Assembly: GCF_010448835.1 (NCBI RefSeq)
Contig: NZ_CP048409.1
Coordinates: forward strand, 4,009,501 to 4,073,500
Origin: Draconibacterium halophilum
GTDB lineage: Bacteria > Bacteroidota > Bacteroidia > Bacteroidales > Prolixibacteraceae
Direction of reading: 5' to 3'
Length of the DNA stretch: 64,000 nucleotides
The position numbers were made by a program, and so were the translations under genes. This document shows positions 46,052 through 54,380 of this stretch, piece after piece. Numbering within the stretch: the stretch's first letter is position 1; each line of letters begins with the position of its first letter. The notes beneath the pieces are model-generated. The model made no database searches. It saw only the letters and a list, made by a program, of their open reading frames with translations, and had not been told where the DNA came from.

Positions 46052-46528
46052 ATGGATCCAATCCAAACCTTAGTTAAAAACCTGGCAGATAAACATGGTA
46101 GAAGCCGGGAAAGTGTATTACCAATTTTGCAAGGAGTGGTTGAACAGGAAAAATTCCTTTCGGAACGTTCGATGATCGAGATTGCAAGAGAGATTGACAT
46201 TCCTGCAGCCGATGTTTACGGAACAGCCACCTTCTATTCATTTCTTGAAACCAAGCCTGCCGGAAAGTTTATTATTCGGGTGTGCAAAACGATTACCTGT
46301 GCCATGAAAGGAAAAAACCAGGTTTTGTTTGCCATACAGGAAATGCTTAAAATTAATTTAGGGGAAACCACCCCCGACAAACAATTTACCTTATTGGAAA
46401 CCAACTGCCTTGGTTGGTGCCATAAAGCACCGGCAATGCTTATAAACGATGAAATTTATACCGAGCTCACTCCTGAAAAAGTGAGAGAAATTTTAACGAG
46501 CCACATGAAAGCGAACGCTAATCATTAA
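46052..46528 (+). CDS. NuoE-like [2Fe-2S] subunit of NAD(P)-dependent hydrogenase (HydC/HndA type)
   Basis: 158 residues, thioredoxin-like [2Fe-2S] protein. ADVYGTATFYSFLETKPAGKFIIRVCKTITCAMKG supplies the first two Cys and ETNCLGWCHKAPAMLIND the second pair. It carries electrons between the flavin subunit and the hydrogenase. First gene of a three-gene operon; the next start is 10 nt after its stop. Confidence 0.93.
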   Translation: MDPIQTLVKNLADKHGRSRESVLPILQGVVEQEKFLSERSMIEIAREIDIPAADVYGTATFYSFLETKPAGKFIIRVCKTITCAMKGKNQVLFAIQEMLKINLGETTPDKQFTLLETNCLGWCHKAPAMLINDEIYTELTPEKVREILTSHMKANANH

Positions 46529-46538
46529 ACCAGCAATT

Positions 46539-47723
46539 ATGGCAAATTCACATCAACTAAAACGTGTTGATTTCATTTTTAGAAATGAAAACGACTGGGA
46601 AAAAGTACTTTCTACTACCATAAAAAAGAAACCACAAGAGTTAATAAACGCGCTAATCAGCTCAGAACTCAAAGGACGAGGAGGAGCCGGCTTTCCAACC
46701 GGACTAAAATGGAAATTGACTGCCGAATCAAAAGAAAAGCAGAAATATGTGATTTGTAATGCCGATGAAGGTGAACCCGGAACTTTTAAAGACCGCGAGA
46801 TCTTATCGCGCGTACCATACAAAGTGCTCACTGCAATGGCCATTTGCGGATACATTACAGGAGCCAATAAAGGGTACATCTACCTTCGTGGTGAATACAA
46901 ATTTCTACTACCAGAATTGAATAAAGTTATTGATGAATTCAGTTATTACTGTAAAGAGATTAATCTCGATTTTAACATTGAGATTTTCATGGGCAGCGGT
47001 GCATATATTTGTGGAGAAGAAACGGCATTAATGGAGTCGATGGAAGGAAAACGAGGCGAACCACGGAATAAACCACCATTCCCAACCCAAGCAGGATATA
47101 TGGGCAAACCAACCGTAATAAACAATGTAGAAACGCTGGTTCACTCCTTTACCATCTTTAAATACGGAGCAAAAAAATTCTACGATCTGGGCGTTCAATA
47201 TTCACGGGGCACCAAACTTTTTTCGGTATCGGGCGATACTCCCAAACCGGGAATTTACGAACTGGAGCTGGGTATGAGCCTTCAGGATTTTGTGTATGAA
47301 TTTGGCGATGGAGATACCAAAGCTGTTCAGGTAGGCGGTGCATCAGGATTTCTTGTTCCGCGCAAAAAATTTAAAGATGCAGCCATTGGTTTTAAAGGAA
47401 AACTTACTGGAATTTCACTTCCAACAGGAGGCTCAATGATGCTATTTAACAGTTCGCGTTCCATGTTTAATGTTCTTGATAACTACCTCGAGTTTTTCCG
47501 CGAAGAATCGTGCGGACAATGTACTCCATGCCGTGTTGGTTGCCAGCAATTGCTTTTAGGAATTAAAGCAGTTAAACGTGGTGAAAAACCTGCTTCGTAT
47601 CTCGATAAATTGTTGCGCCTAACCGAAACCATGCAATACACTGCTAAATGTGGTTTAGGCCAGTCGGTAGCAAACTCCTTTTCGTCGATTGTTGCAAATT
47701 TCAGAGAAGAAATGATCTATTAA
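46539..47723 (+). CDS. NuoF-like NAD(P)/FMN subunit of [FeFe] hydrogenase (HydB/HndC type)
   Basis: 394 residues. The NAD/FMN-binding GRGGAGFPTGLKW and NADEGEPGTFKDREI motifs, the SLBB region (VSGDTPKPGIYEL) and the [4Fe-4S] motif EESCGQCTPCRVGCQQLL are complete. It lacks the N-terminal and C-terminal ferredoxin extensions seen in longer HydB proteins. Flavin subunit that exchanges hydride with NAD(P)H; possible flavin-based bifurcation is inferred only from the operon type. Confidence 0.94.
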   Translation: MANSHQLKRVDFIFRNENDWEKVLSTTIKKKPQELINALISSELKGRGGAGFPTGLKWKLTAESKEKQKYVICNADEGEPGTFKDREILSRVPYKVLTAMAICGYITGANKGYIYLRGEYKFLLPELNKVIDEFSYYCKEINLDFNIEIFMGSGAYICGEETALMESMEGKRGEPRNKPPFPTQAGYMGKPTVINNVETLVHSFTIFKYGAKKFYDLGVQYSRGTKLFSVSGDTPKPGIYELELGMSLQDFVYEFGDGDTKAVQVGGASGFLVPRKKFKDAAIGFKGKLTGISLPTGGSMMLFNSSRSMFNVLDNYLEFFREESCGQCTPCRVGCQQLLLGIKAVKRGEKPASYLDKLLRLTETMQYTAKCGLGQSVANSFSSIVANFREEMIY

Positions 47724-47744
47724 ATAACCGGAAAAAGAAAGAAA

Positions 47745-49535
47745 ATGAGCAAGAAATTAAATATGACAATAAACGGTCTTCCGGTTGAGATTTCCGCTGG
47801 GAAAACCATTTTAGAAGCTGCAGAAGAACAAGGATTAAAAATTCCAACGTTGTGTCATCATAAAGATTTGTGCGTTGCCGGAAACTGCCGGGTTTGTGTA
47901 GTTGAAGTAACCGGACAAAATCGTCTGTCGGCGGCTTGTGCCACACCTTGCGAAGAAGGCATGGAGATTCTCACCAACAGTTTAAAAGTACGTAACTCGA
48001 GAAAACAAATTATTGAATTACTTTTGGCAGAACACAATGCCGATTGTACCAAATGTTACCGCAATGGAAACTGCGAGTTGCAAACACTGGCCTCGGAGTA
48101 TAAAATTATGACCCAGGACTTTCTGGAACTGGTTCCATTAAAGAATTACACTATTGATGCTTTTTCGCCTTCCATTATAAAAGACGACAGCAAATGTATT
48201 AAATGCCAACGCTGTGTAAGAACCTGTGCTGAATTACAAGGTGTTAACGCGCTTACTGTTGCCCACAAAGGCGACCAAATGAAAATTACTACATTTTTCG
48301 AAAAAGCCATGCGCGATATAGTTTGTACAAACTGTGGGCAATGCGTAAATCACTGTCCAACGAGTGCGTTAGTAGAGAAAAATTATATTGAAGAAGTTTG
48401 GGAGGCTATCGCTAATCCGAATAAACATGTGGTTGTACAAACAGCGCCTGCGGTTCGTGTTGGACTGGGCGAAGAACTTGGTCTCAAACCGGGAAAACGT
48501 GTTACCGGCCAAATGGTAGCTGCATTAAAACGTCTGGGATTTGATTCCGTTTTGGATACTGACTTTACTGCCGACCTTACAATTATTGAAGAAGGTACAG
48601 AACTGCTCACCCGCCTGAAAAAAGTCTTGGTTGAAAAAGACGAATCGGTAACCTTGCCGATGGCAACGTCCTGCTCTCCGGGTTGGATAAAATACATCGA
48701 ACACATGTATCCTGAACATCTGGAAAATCTATCGACATGTAAATCGCCCCAGCAAATGTTTGGTGCCTTGGTAAAAACCTATTATGCTAATGCACGTAAT
48801 CTTGAGCCTGAAAACATTGTTTCAGTATCGATTATGCCATGTACGGCAAAAAAATACGAAGCTTTTCGTCCGGAAATGCACGATAGTGGTTACCGCGATG
48901 TTGACTATGTATTAACTACCCGCGAGCTGGCTATTTTAATAAAACAGGCTGGTCTCGACTTTAATAAACTTGAACCGGTTAAATACGACCGTTTGATGGG
49001 AGAATCTTCTGGTGCCGCTGTTATTTTCGGAGCAACCGGAGGTGTTATGGAAGCCGCTTTGCGTACGGCTTACGAAATTGTAACTGGGCGTGAAGTTCCG
49101 TTCGAAAACCTTAACATTACACCGGTTCGGGGAATAGATGGTATTCGTGAAGCATCCATAAAAATTGAGAATCCGGTTAAAGAATGGGCTTTCCTTGATG
49201 GGGTGGAACTGAAATGTGCGATTGCACATGGATTAGTTAACGCTAAAACCGTTATGGATTCCGTACGGGCAGGAACTGCCGATTACCACTTTATTGAGTT
49301 TATGGCTTGCCCTGGCGGATGCTTGGGAGGAGGGGGACAACCAATTCCTACCAATCCGGAAATCAGGCAAAAGCGTTCAGAAGCAATTTATGCCGAAGAC
49401 GAAGGCCTGTTAATTCGAAAATCGCATGAAAATCCGGAAATTAAAAAGCTTTATAAAGATTTCCTGAAAGAACCACTGGGTGAAGTATCACATCATCTGC
49501 TGCATACTCAATATACGAAAAGAGATAGATATTAA
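47745..49535 (+). CDS. hydA: [FeFe] hydrogenase catalytic subunit, NAD(P)-linked multimeric type
   Basis: 596 residues. N-terminal [2Fe-2S] domain (CHHKDLCVAGNCRVC), a His-Cys3 cluster (HNADCTKCYRNGNC), two [4Fe-4S] motifs (CIKCQRCVRTC, CTNCGQCVNHC), then the H-cluster domain: L1 TSCSPGW (about 308), L2 MPCTAKKYEA (about 364) and L3 FMACPGGCLGGGGQP (about 520), ending with the small-subunit-like tail. It reduces protons or oxidises H2 coupled to NAD(P). L1 has Ser where the textbook TSCCPxW has a second Cys. Maturases HydE, HydF and HydG are not in the window. Confidence 0.95.
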   Translation: MSKKLNMTINGLPVEISAGKTILEAAEEQGLKIPTLCHHKDLCVAGNCRVCVVEVTGQNRLSAACATPCEEGMEILTNSLKVRNSRKQIIELLLAEHNADCTKCYRNGNCELQTLASEYKIMTQDFLELVPLKNYTIDAFSPSIIKDDSKCIKCQRCVRTCAELQGVNALTVAHKGDQMKITTFFEKAMRDIVCTNCGQCVNHCPTSALVEKNYIEEVWEAIANPNKHVVVQTAPAVRVGLGEELGLKPGKRVTGQMVAALKRLGFDSVLDTDFTADLTIIEEGTELLTRLKKVLVEKDESVTLPMATSCSPGWIKYIEHMYPEHLENLSTCKSPQQMFGALVKTYYANARNLEPENIVSVSIMPCTAKKYEAFRPEMHDSGYRDVDYVLTTRELAILIKQAGLDFNKLEPVKYDRLMGESSGAAVIFGATGGVMEAALRTAYEIVTGREVPFENLNITPVRGIDGIREASIKIENPVKEWAFLDGVELKCAIAHGLVNAKTVMDSVRAGTADYHFIEFMACPGGCLGGGGQPIPTNPEIRQKRSEAIYAEDEGLLIRKSHENPEIKKLYKDFLKEPLGEVSHHLLHTQYTKRDRY

Positions 49536-49555
49536 TTACGAGCCTAACTTTCCTT

Positions 49556-49587
49556 AAAATCCGGTATCTTTGGGTATCGGATTTTTT
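49556..49587 (+). terminator. Hydrogenase operon terminator overlapping the ogt promoter
   Basis: AAAATCCG (49556-49563) pairs with CGGATTTT (49578-49585) and a T run follows, ending at the ogt ATG. The loop contains TATCTTTG (49565-49572), a TAnnTTTG -7 element correctly placed for ogt. Confidence 0.75.
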
Positions 49588-50073
49588 ATGGGAAATTTTA
49601 AAAATTATATTAACTCTCCTATAGGCTGGCTCGAACTTGAAGCAACAGCGAATGCATTGTGCGCCGTAAGGTTTAAATCAGTTGAAGGAATTGCCAGTAC
49701 TGAAATCCCTGAAATTCTCAACCAAACCAGGATCCAACTGGAAGAATATTTTTCCGGTGAAAGAAAAGAGTTTAACCTGAATATTGAACCTCATGGAACT
49801 GAATTTCAGCAAAAAGTATGGAACTTTGTTGAACGGGTAAAATTTGGAACAACAGCAAGCTACCTGGATATTGCAAAACAAACGGGATCGGATAAAAACA
49901 CACGAGCCGTTGGATTGGCCAACGGAAAAAATCCAATACCCATAATTATCCCATGCCACCGTATTATTGGTAGTTCAGGAAAACTTACCGGTTATGCCGG
50001 AGGTATTGAACGAAAACGCTGGCTGCTTAATCATGAGCGTTCTCACACTCCTTCCACCGGACGACTATTCTAA
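49588..50073 (+). CDS. ogt: Methylated-DNA-[protein]-cysteine S-methyltransferase
   Basis: 161 residues from ATG 49588 (MGNFKNYINSPIGWLELEA). The active-site motif IIPCHRIIG with acceptor Cys, the HTH Arg finger region TRAVGLANGKNP and GYAGGIERKRWLLNHE are complete. Suicide repair of O6-alkylguanine. An earlier TTG at 49570 is in frame but lies inside the terminator/promoter sequence. The C-terminal tail (SHTPSTGRLF) is slightly longer than usual. Confidence 0.93.
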   Translation: MGNFKNYINSPIGWLELEATANALCAVRFKSVEGIASTEIPEILNQTRIQLEEYFSGERKEFNLNIEPHGTEFQQKVWNFVERVKFGTTASYLDIAKQTGSDKNTRAVGLANGKNPIPIIIPCHRIIGSSGKLTGYAGGIERKRWLLNHERSHTPSTGRLF

Positions 50074-50308
50074 TTACGGGAATAATGTCCCAAAACGAAC
50101 TCCATCACGGAGCCACAAAACACCCCTACCAATCTGTCTTACTGAGTATTATGCTTTTCGGCATGCACTTTGTTAAACCAATGCGAAATCAGGAAGATAA
50201 AAGATAAGGAAGCTATAATAAGTTAACCTTAAGAAATGGAACTCAATTTTGGGTTCCATTTTCTTTTGCTGATAATCTGATATATCCTATATTCACAACA
50301 AAAAATTT

Positions 50309-51268
50309 ATGCATAAAAAGTTAAGCCTCGTTATTCTACTGTTTTTCCTGGCGGGTATCTCTTTTGCCCAGGAACGATATACCTCCAATTTATTTGATGA
50401 TATTAGAGTAGAGACCGCAACTTACGCCACAAAAGACGGCGAAAATCTTGATATGGATATTTATCTTCCGCAAAACGACTACGAGCCTGAACGTGCCACC
50501 ATTATTTATGTGCACGGCGGCGGCTTTAGCGGCGGAGAAAGAGATGGCGAAAACGTAAAATCTTTTTGTACACGTATGGCGAACTATGGTTATGTAGTAG
50601 CATCCATATCCTACCGCTTAACACGAAAAGGGAAACCGGAAGGTTTTGGCTGCGATTGCCCCGCAACCGATAAATTGAATACCATTTATTCGGCCAGCGA
50701 AGATCTTCAGGACGCAGCATTCTTTTTAATAGAAAACCGCCATCAGTACTCCATTAATCCACAACAAATTATATTATCGGGAAGTAGCGCCGGTGCAGAA
50801 ACAGTATTATACACGGCTTATCAGCCACCTTATTGTTATGGATTGGATTCGGGTCCGGTTTCGTTTGCAGGAGTTATTGGCATGGCCGGAGCAGTTCCTG
50901 ACACCACCGCCATTTATGATGAATCAGCAATTCCGTCGCTTTTATTTCACGGCACCGACGACAATCTGGTACCTTATGCCACTGCACCTCATCACTATTG
51001 CGATGAAGATAAGGCGGGTTATTGGATTATACATGGCTCAAAAACTATTGCCGAAAAACTCGACCAATTGGAAATTCCTTACTGGTTGCACACATCGTGT
51101 GGTGCCGCCCATGAAATAAACATTTCGCCTGTAGAAGATTATTTCGATGTAATTATTGAATTTTGTAAGCAGTTTGCCATTGAAAAAGATGGCGACCAGC
51201 GTCATACAATTATTAAAGGAAAACAAAACGCAGAAAAATATCCAACCTATAACTACTGTTCCGAATGA
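50309..51268 (+). CDS. Secreted alpha/beta hydrolase (esterase/carboxylesterase-like)
   Basis: 319 residues with a signal peptide (ends AGISFAQ). Oxyanion-hole motif HGGGFSGG, nucleophile elbow GSSAGA, an Asp in FHGTDDNLVPY and a His in CGAAHEI give a full triad of the HSL/BD-FAE group. Several extra Cys (GFGCDCPATD, CYG, YCDED) may form disulfides in the periplasm. Its stop overlaps the next start by 4 nt, so it is coupled to the EEP phosphodiesterase. Confidence 0.88.
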   Translation: MHKKLSLVILLFFLAGISFAQERYTSNLFDDIRVETATYATKDGENLDMDIYLPQNDYEPERATIIYVHGGGFSGGERDGENVKSFCTRMANYGYVVASISYRLTRKGKPEGFGCDCPATDKLNTIYSASEDLQDAAFFLIENRHQYSINPQQIILSGSSAGAETVLYTAYQPPYCYGLDSGPVSFAGVIGMAGAVPDTTAIYDESAIPSLLFHGTDDNLVPYATAPHHYCDEDKAGYWIIHGSKTIAEKLDQLEIPYWLHTSCGAAHEINISPVEDYFDVIIEFCKQFAIEKDGDQRHTIIKGKQNAEKYPTYNYCSE

Positions 51269-52098
51269 AACGAATAATTTTAAGCCTATTAATCATTCTT
51301 CCATCAATGCTAGTTGCACAGCAAATAAATGTAATGACATTCAATATCAGGATGAATACCGCCAGCGATGGAATTAATGCCTGGCCAAACCGTATTGAAA
51401 TGGTAAACGGCTTACTGAATTTTTATGAACCTGGTATTTTTGGATTGCAGGAAGCTTTGTACGATCAGATTCTAGACATTGAAAAAGGCGTGCCTGAGTA
51501 TAAATGGTTTGGTGTTGGCCGCGATGATGGCAATAAAGCCGGAGAGTTTATGCCTATTTTCTATAATACCAAGAAGTTTATTCTTGTGGAAAGTGGTCAT
51601 TTCTGGTTATCGGAAAACTGCGATGACCCGGGACTAGGGTGGGATGCCGCCTGCAACCGTATTGTTACCTGGGGGAAATTTAAATCAAAAGTTACCGGAA
51701 AAAAATTCTTTGTTTTTAATACGCACTTCGATCATGTGGGTGTTGAAGCCCGCAAAAATTCAGCGAAATTGATTCATGAAAAAATGGAAGAGTTTACAGC
51801 GGGTTCCGGCTTACCAGTAATTCTTACAGGCGATTTCAACCTAAGGCCGGATGCACAACCAATAGCCTTGATAAAGCAATACTTGAGCGACAGCCGCGAA
51901 GTAACGAAAGAAGCACCTTACGGACCTGTTGGCACTTACAACGGATTTAAACCGGGTAGCGAAGGCGAAAACCGCATCGATTATATTTTTGTGAACGACA
52001 AAGTTAAAGTGTTAAAATATGCGGCCATCAGCGATACATATGAAAACCGATCGCCTTCTGACCATTTGCCGATATTTGTAAAGCTTCAGTTGAAATAA
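51265..52098 (+). CDS. Exported endonuclease/exonuclease/phosphatase (EEP) family protein
   Basis: 277 residues with a signal peptide (ends SMLVAQQ). EEP motifs: MTFNIRMNT, GLQEAL with the metal-binding Glu, NTHFDHVG, LTGDFNLRPD and SDHLPIFV. Such exported proteins hydrolyse phosphodiesters of sugars, lipids or nucleotides. Coupled by 4-nt overlap to the esterase gene, suggesting both act on the same extracellular material. Confidence 0.9.
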   Translation: MKRIILSLLIILPSMLVAQQINVMTFNIRMNTASDGINAWPNRIEMVNGLLNFYEPGIFGLQEALYDQILDIEKGVPEYKWFGVGRDDGNKAGEFMPIFYNTKKFILVESGHFWLSENCDDPGLGWDAACNRIVTWGKFKSKVTGKKFFVFNTHFDHVGVEARKNSAKLIHEKMEEFTAGSGLPVILTGDFNLRPDAQPIALIKQYLSDSREVTKEAPYGPVGTYNGFKPGSEGENRIDYIFVNDKVKVLKYAAISDTYENRSPSDHLPIFVKLQLK

Positions 52099-52191
52099 AT
52101 AGTTCTCGCAGATGGTGCTGAATTCGCCAATTTTAAGCGAATAGATAAGGGGCTTATCTGCGAAGTTGCGTGTAAACTGCGAGAAATATTA

Positions 52192-52392
52192 TTAATCAGA
52201 ATCATCCAATTCAAATATTTCATTTACGGGTTTCTCAAAAATCTTTGAAATTTTAAGCGCTAAAACAGTTGAAGGTACATACCTCCCCTTTTCGATGGAA
52301 TTAATGGTTTGGCGCGAAACACCAATAAGTTTTGCCAAATCGTCTTGTGTGAGGTTTTTAATGGCACGTTCTATTTTAAGCCTATTCTGCAC
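52192..52392 (-). CDS. XRE-family helix-turn-helix regulator (YozG-like)
   Basis: 66 residues, one HTH_3 domain: LTQDDLAKLIGVSRQTINSIEKGRYVPSTVLALKISKIFEKPVNEIFEL. The GTG start at 52392 overlaps the stop of the upstream membrane gene (TAGTG). In many bacteria such small regulators are encoded with membrane proteins that modulate them. Its first 30 codons are also present twice more, as truncated copies, in the 517-bp tandem repeats. Probably controls its own operon (inference). Confidence 0.92.
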   Translation of the reverse strand: MQNRLKIERAIKNLTQDDLAKLIGVSRQTINSIEKGRYVPSTVLALKISKIFEKPVNEIFELDDSD

Positions 52393-52799
52393 TATCGATT
52401 CCTTTTCATTAACCCAAACATTCCAAAATAAAAGAGAAACATTGTTAAAAGTAATCCCTCTATTCCCATATCTTCAACTATAAATTCACCATCGAAAAGC
52501 AAACTAACAAAAGGACTTACCACTACATATCCCACTCCGAAAATGAAGGACGAGGCCAGCGCTTTTAGCCGGATTACCAACGTTAGTTCATCTTCAATCT
52601 TATCTCTTGTAAGTGCCAACAACAGAAACGAAAGTAAAACTCCCGAGCTCAAAATTGTTTTGGCAATTTCGTCATCAATCGCAATAACTTTAGTTACAGA
52701 AAGCGTAATAAGAAGTATGCTTAAAGCCAATAAGCTATAAGCCAATTTCTTAAATCTTCGGGGTAGTAAACGCAAATTATCTTGAGTTTTATTCATCAC
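52392..52799 (-). CDS. Four-TM membrane protein A, copy 1 (K-x-EDE motif family)
   Basis: 135 residues, no recognised family name. Four membrane segments (about 20-42, 48-62, 80-102, 112-130). The TM1 entry LPRRFKKLAY and the loop TRDKIEDELTLVIRLKA between TM2 and TM3 are shared with the two neighbouring proteins B and C (LPxxFK and K-x-EDE-x5-R-x-K). Its stop overlaps the start of the XRE regulator. Likely a membrane partner or target of that regulator. Confidence 0.82.
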   Translation of the reverse strand: MMNKTQDNLRLLPRRFKKLAYSLLALSILLITLSVTKVIAIDDEIAKTILSSGVLLSFLLLALTRDKIEDELTLVIRLKALASSFIFGVGYVVVSPFVSLLFDGEFIVEDMGIEGLLLTMFLFYFGMFGLMKRNR

Positions 52800-52813
52800 A
52801 TATCAGCTGTAAA

Positions 52814-52909
52814 TTAATGTATGGTTTGGCGCGAAACACCAATAAGTTTTGCCAAATCGTCTTGTGTGAGGTTTTTAATGGCACGTTCTATTTTAAGCCT
52901 ATTCTGCAC
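52814..52909 (-). pseudogene. Truncated XRE gene fragment in repeat copy 2
   Basis: 31 codons from GTG 52909 identical to the start of the XRE regulator, then the repeat junction adds one residue and a stop (52814-52816). The recognition helix is cut, so it should not bind DNA. Confidence 0.7.
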
Positions 52910-53316
52910 TATCGATTCCTTTTCATTAACCCAAACATTCCAAAATAAAAGAGAAACATTGTTAAAAGTAATCCCTCTATTCCCATATCTTCAACTATAA
53001 ATTCACCATCGAAAAGCAAACTAACAAAAGGACTTACCACTACATATCCCACTCCGAAAATGAAGGACGAGGCCAGCGCTTTTAGCCGGATTACCAACGT
53101 TAGTTCATCTTCAATCTTATCTCTTGTAAGTGCCAACAACAGAAACGAAAGTAAAACTCCCGAGCTCAAAATTGTTTTGGCAATTTCGTCATCAATCGCA
53201 ATAACTTTAGTTACAGAAAGCGTAATAAGAAGTATGCTTAAAGCCAATAAGCTATAAGCCAATTTCTTAAATCTTCGGGGTAGTAAACGCAAATTATCTT
53301 GAGTTTTATTCATCAC
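52909..53316 (-). CDS. Four-TM membrane protein A, copy 2
   Basis: 135 residues, identical to copy 1 at 52392-52799, within the second 517-bp unit. It is followed by the truncated XRE fragment rather than the full regulator. If real, it doubles the dose of this membrane protein. Confidence 0.8.
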   Translation of the reverse strand: MMNKTQDNLRLLPRRFKKLAYSLLALSILLITLSVTKVIAIDDEIAKTILSSGVLLSFLLLALTRDKIEDELTLVIRLKALASSFIFGVGYVVVSPFVSLLFDGEFIVEDMGIEGLLLTMFLFYFGMFGLMKRNR

Positions 53317-53330
53317 ATATCAGCTGTAAA

Positions 53331-53426
53331 TTAATGTATGGTTTGGCGCGAAACACCAATAAGTTTTGCCAAATCGTCTTGTGTGAGGTTTTTAATGGCA
53401 CGTTCTATTTTAAGCCTATTCTGCAC
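53331..53426 (-). pseudogene. Truncated XRE gene fragment in partial repeat copy 3
   Basis: Same 31-codon fragment as at 52814-52909. Its beginning overlaps the end of membrane protein B, whose last codons (SAE and stop) are provided by the repeat. Confidence 0.65.
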
Positions 53427-53892
53427 TTCTTATTTTTGATTTGGTAACGTAATAATTCAATAAATACATTAACAACATAAATGTAATCACCTGAATGGCA
53501 GGAACCAATTCAAATTCATCGCCATGAATAAATTCAATGGCTGTAAAAATAAACACATAAGCGAAACCAAGAACTGTACTCCGATAAAACGATTTTAACC
53601 GAATAAGATTAGACATCTCATCTTCCTGTTTATCACGCGAGAAACAAATCAAAAATAGACCTAAATTTACAACTGTTAATCCAAGGTAGTTTTTACCTTC
53701 AATAAGCAAATTGGCATAAAATGGAATAGTAGCCGACAATAGTACAATAACAATTCCAACGATTTTTATCCAACGGGGAAATAATTTTAACTTTTTAAAA
53801 ACCTCGTATTCACTCTTATCTGCAAAAAGCCACAAAAACATGCAGAGAAAAACAATTGCAGCTATTAGAAAGATTGTTGATTTTGGGTCCAT
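53416..53892 (-). CDS. Four-TM membrane protein B (paralogue of A and C)
   Basis: 158 residues with four membrane segments (about 5-23, 42-62, 68-86, 105-150 in two parts). FPRWIKIVGI and FSRDKQEDEMSNLIRLKSF match the motifs of A and C, with low identity elsewhere. ATG 53892 is 2 nt after the stop of C, so they are cotranscribed. The C-terminus runs into the third repeat copy and may be altered. Confidence 0.8.
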   Translation of the reverse strand: MDPKSTIFLIAAIVFLCMFLWLFADKSEYEVFKKLKLFPRWIKIVGIVIVLLSATIPFYANLLIEGKNYLGLTVVNLGLFLICFSRDKQEDEMSNLIRLKSFYRSTVLGFAYVFIFTAIEFIHGDEFELVPAIQVITFMLLMYLLNYYVTKSKIRSAE

Positions 53893-53894
53893 AA

Positions 53895-54377
53895 TTAATT
53901 ATTCTCTTTTCGTAGTTTATAAAGGGTAAAATAAAAGTAGAGCGTTGCTATAAATAGTCCACCTCCCATAAATGCCTGAATGATAAAATTACTCCATTCT
54001 CTGCCACCGGAATCATTAATTCGAGAAGCCCCCAATGCACAACACATAGCAACAAAACTTACAAACGAATAGGAAAAGGCTTTAAACCTAACTTGTTCCG
54101 AAAATTCATCTTCTGTTTTTTGTTTCGAGAAGAATATTAAGAATAATGCCAGGTTAAAAACTGAAATTATCATTTCATTCTTGTTTACTATAGAGTTTCG
54201 AAAAATTAATATTGCCAACAAAGCAACAGTCGCAAAGATTAATGCCACTGTTTTAAACCAATTTGGCAATAAGCGAAATTTTCGCTCATATAAATCAAAA
54301 TTTAAAGAAGAAGAAGGAATGATGTAATAAAGTAGTCCGATATAAATGCAAAAAACGATAATGCTGTAAATTTCCAT
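53895..54377 (-). CDS. Four-TM membrane protein C (paralogue of A and B)
   Basis: 160 residues, four membrane segments. LPNWFKTVAL and FSKQKTEDEFSEQVRFKAF are the family motifs. First gene of the minus-strand unit C-B-A-A-XRE, with a good promoter directly upstream (54405-54436). Function unknown. Confidence 0.82.
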   Translation of the reverse strand: MEIYSIIVFCIYIGLLYYIIPSSSLNFDLYERKFRLLPNWFKTVALIFATVALLAILIFRNSIVNKNEMIISVFNLALFLIFFSKQKTEDEFSEQVRFKAFSYSFVSFVAMCCALGASRINDSGGREWSNFIIQAFMGGGLFIATLYFYFTLYKLRKENN

Positions 54378-54380
54378 TAG

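Larger units (their letters stand above)
52304..53427. repeat. Exact 517-bp tandem duplication (2.17 copies)
   Basis: Units at 52304-52820 and 52821-53337, plus a partial third copy of 90 bp at 53338-53427. Each full unit holds the first 30 codons of the XRE gene and the complete 135-residue membrane gene. The two membrane proteins are identical, so the duplication is recent or an assembly error. Confidence 0.92.

Noticed and set aside
46052..49535. Operon considered as NADH dehydrogenase (complex I) genes nuoEFG
   Set aside because: The third gene carries complete L2 and L3 H-cluster motifs and lacks the NuoG molybdopterin-like domain; no other nuo genes are present.
52304..53427. Direct repeats considered as a CRISPR array or integron cassettes
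   Set aside because: The unit is 517 bp and contains a whole coding gene, with no short regular spacers, no attC-like sites and no Cas or integrase genes.
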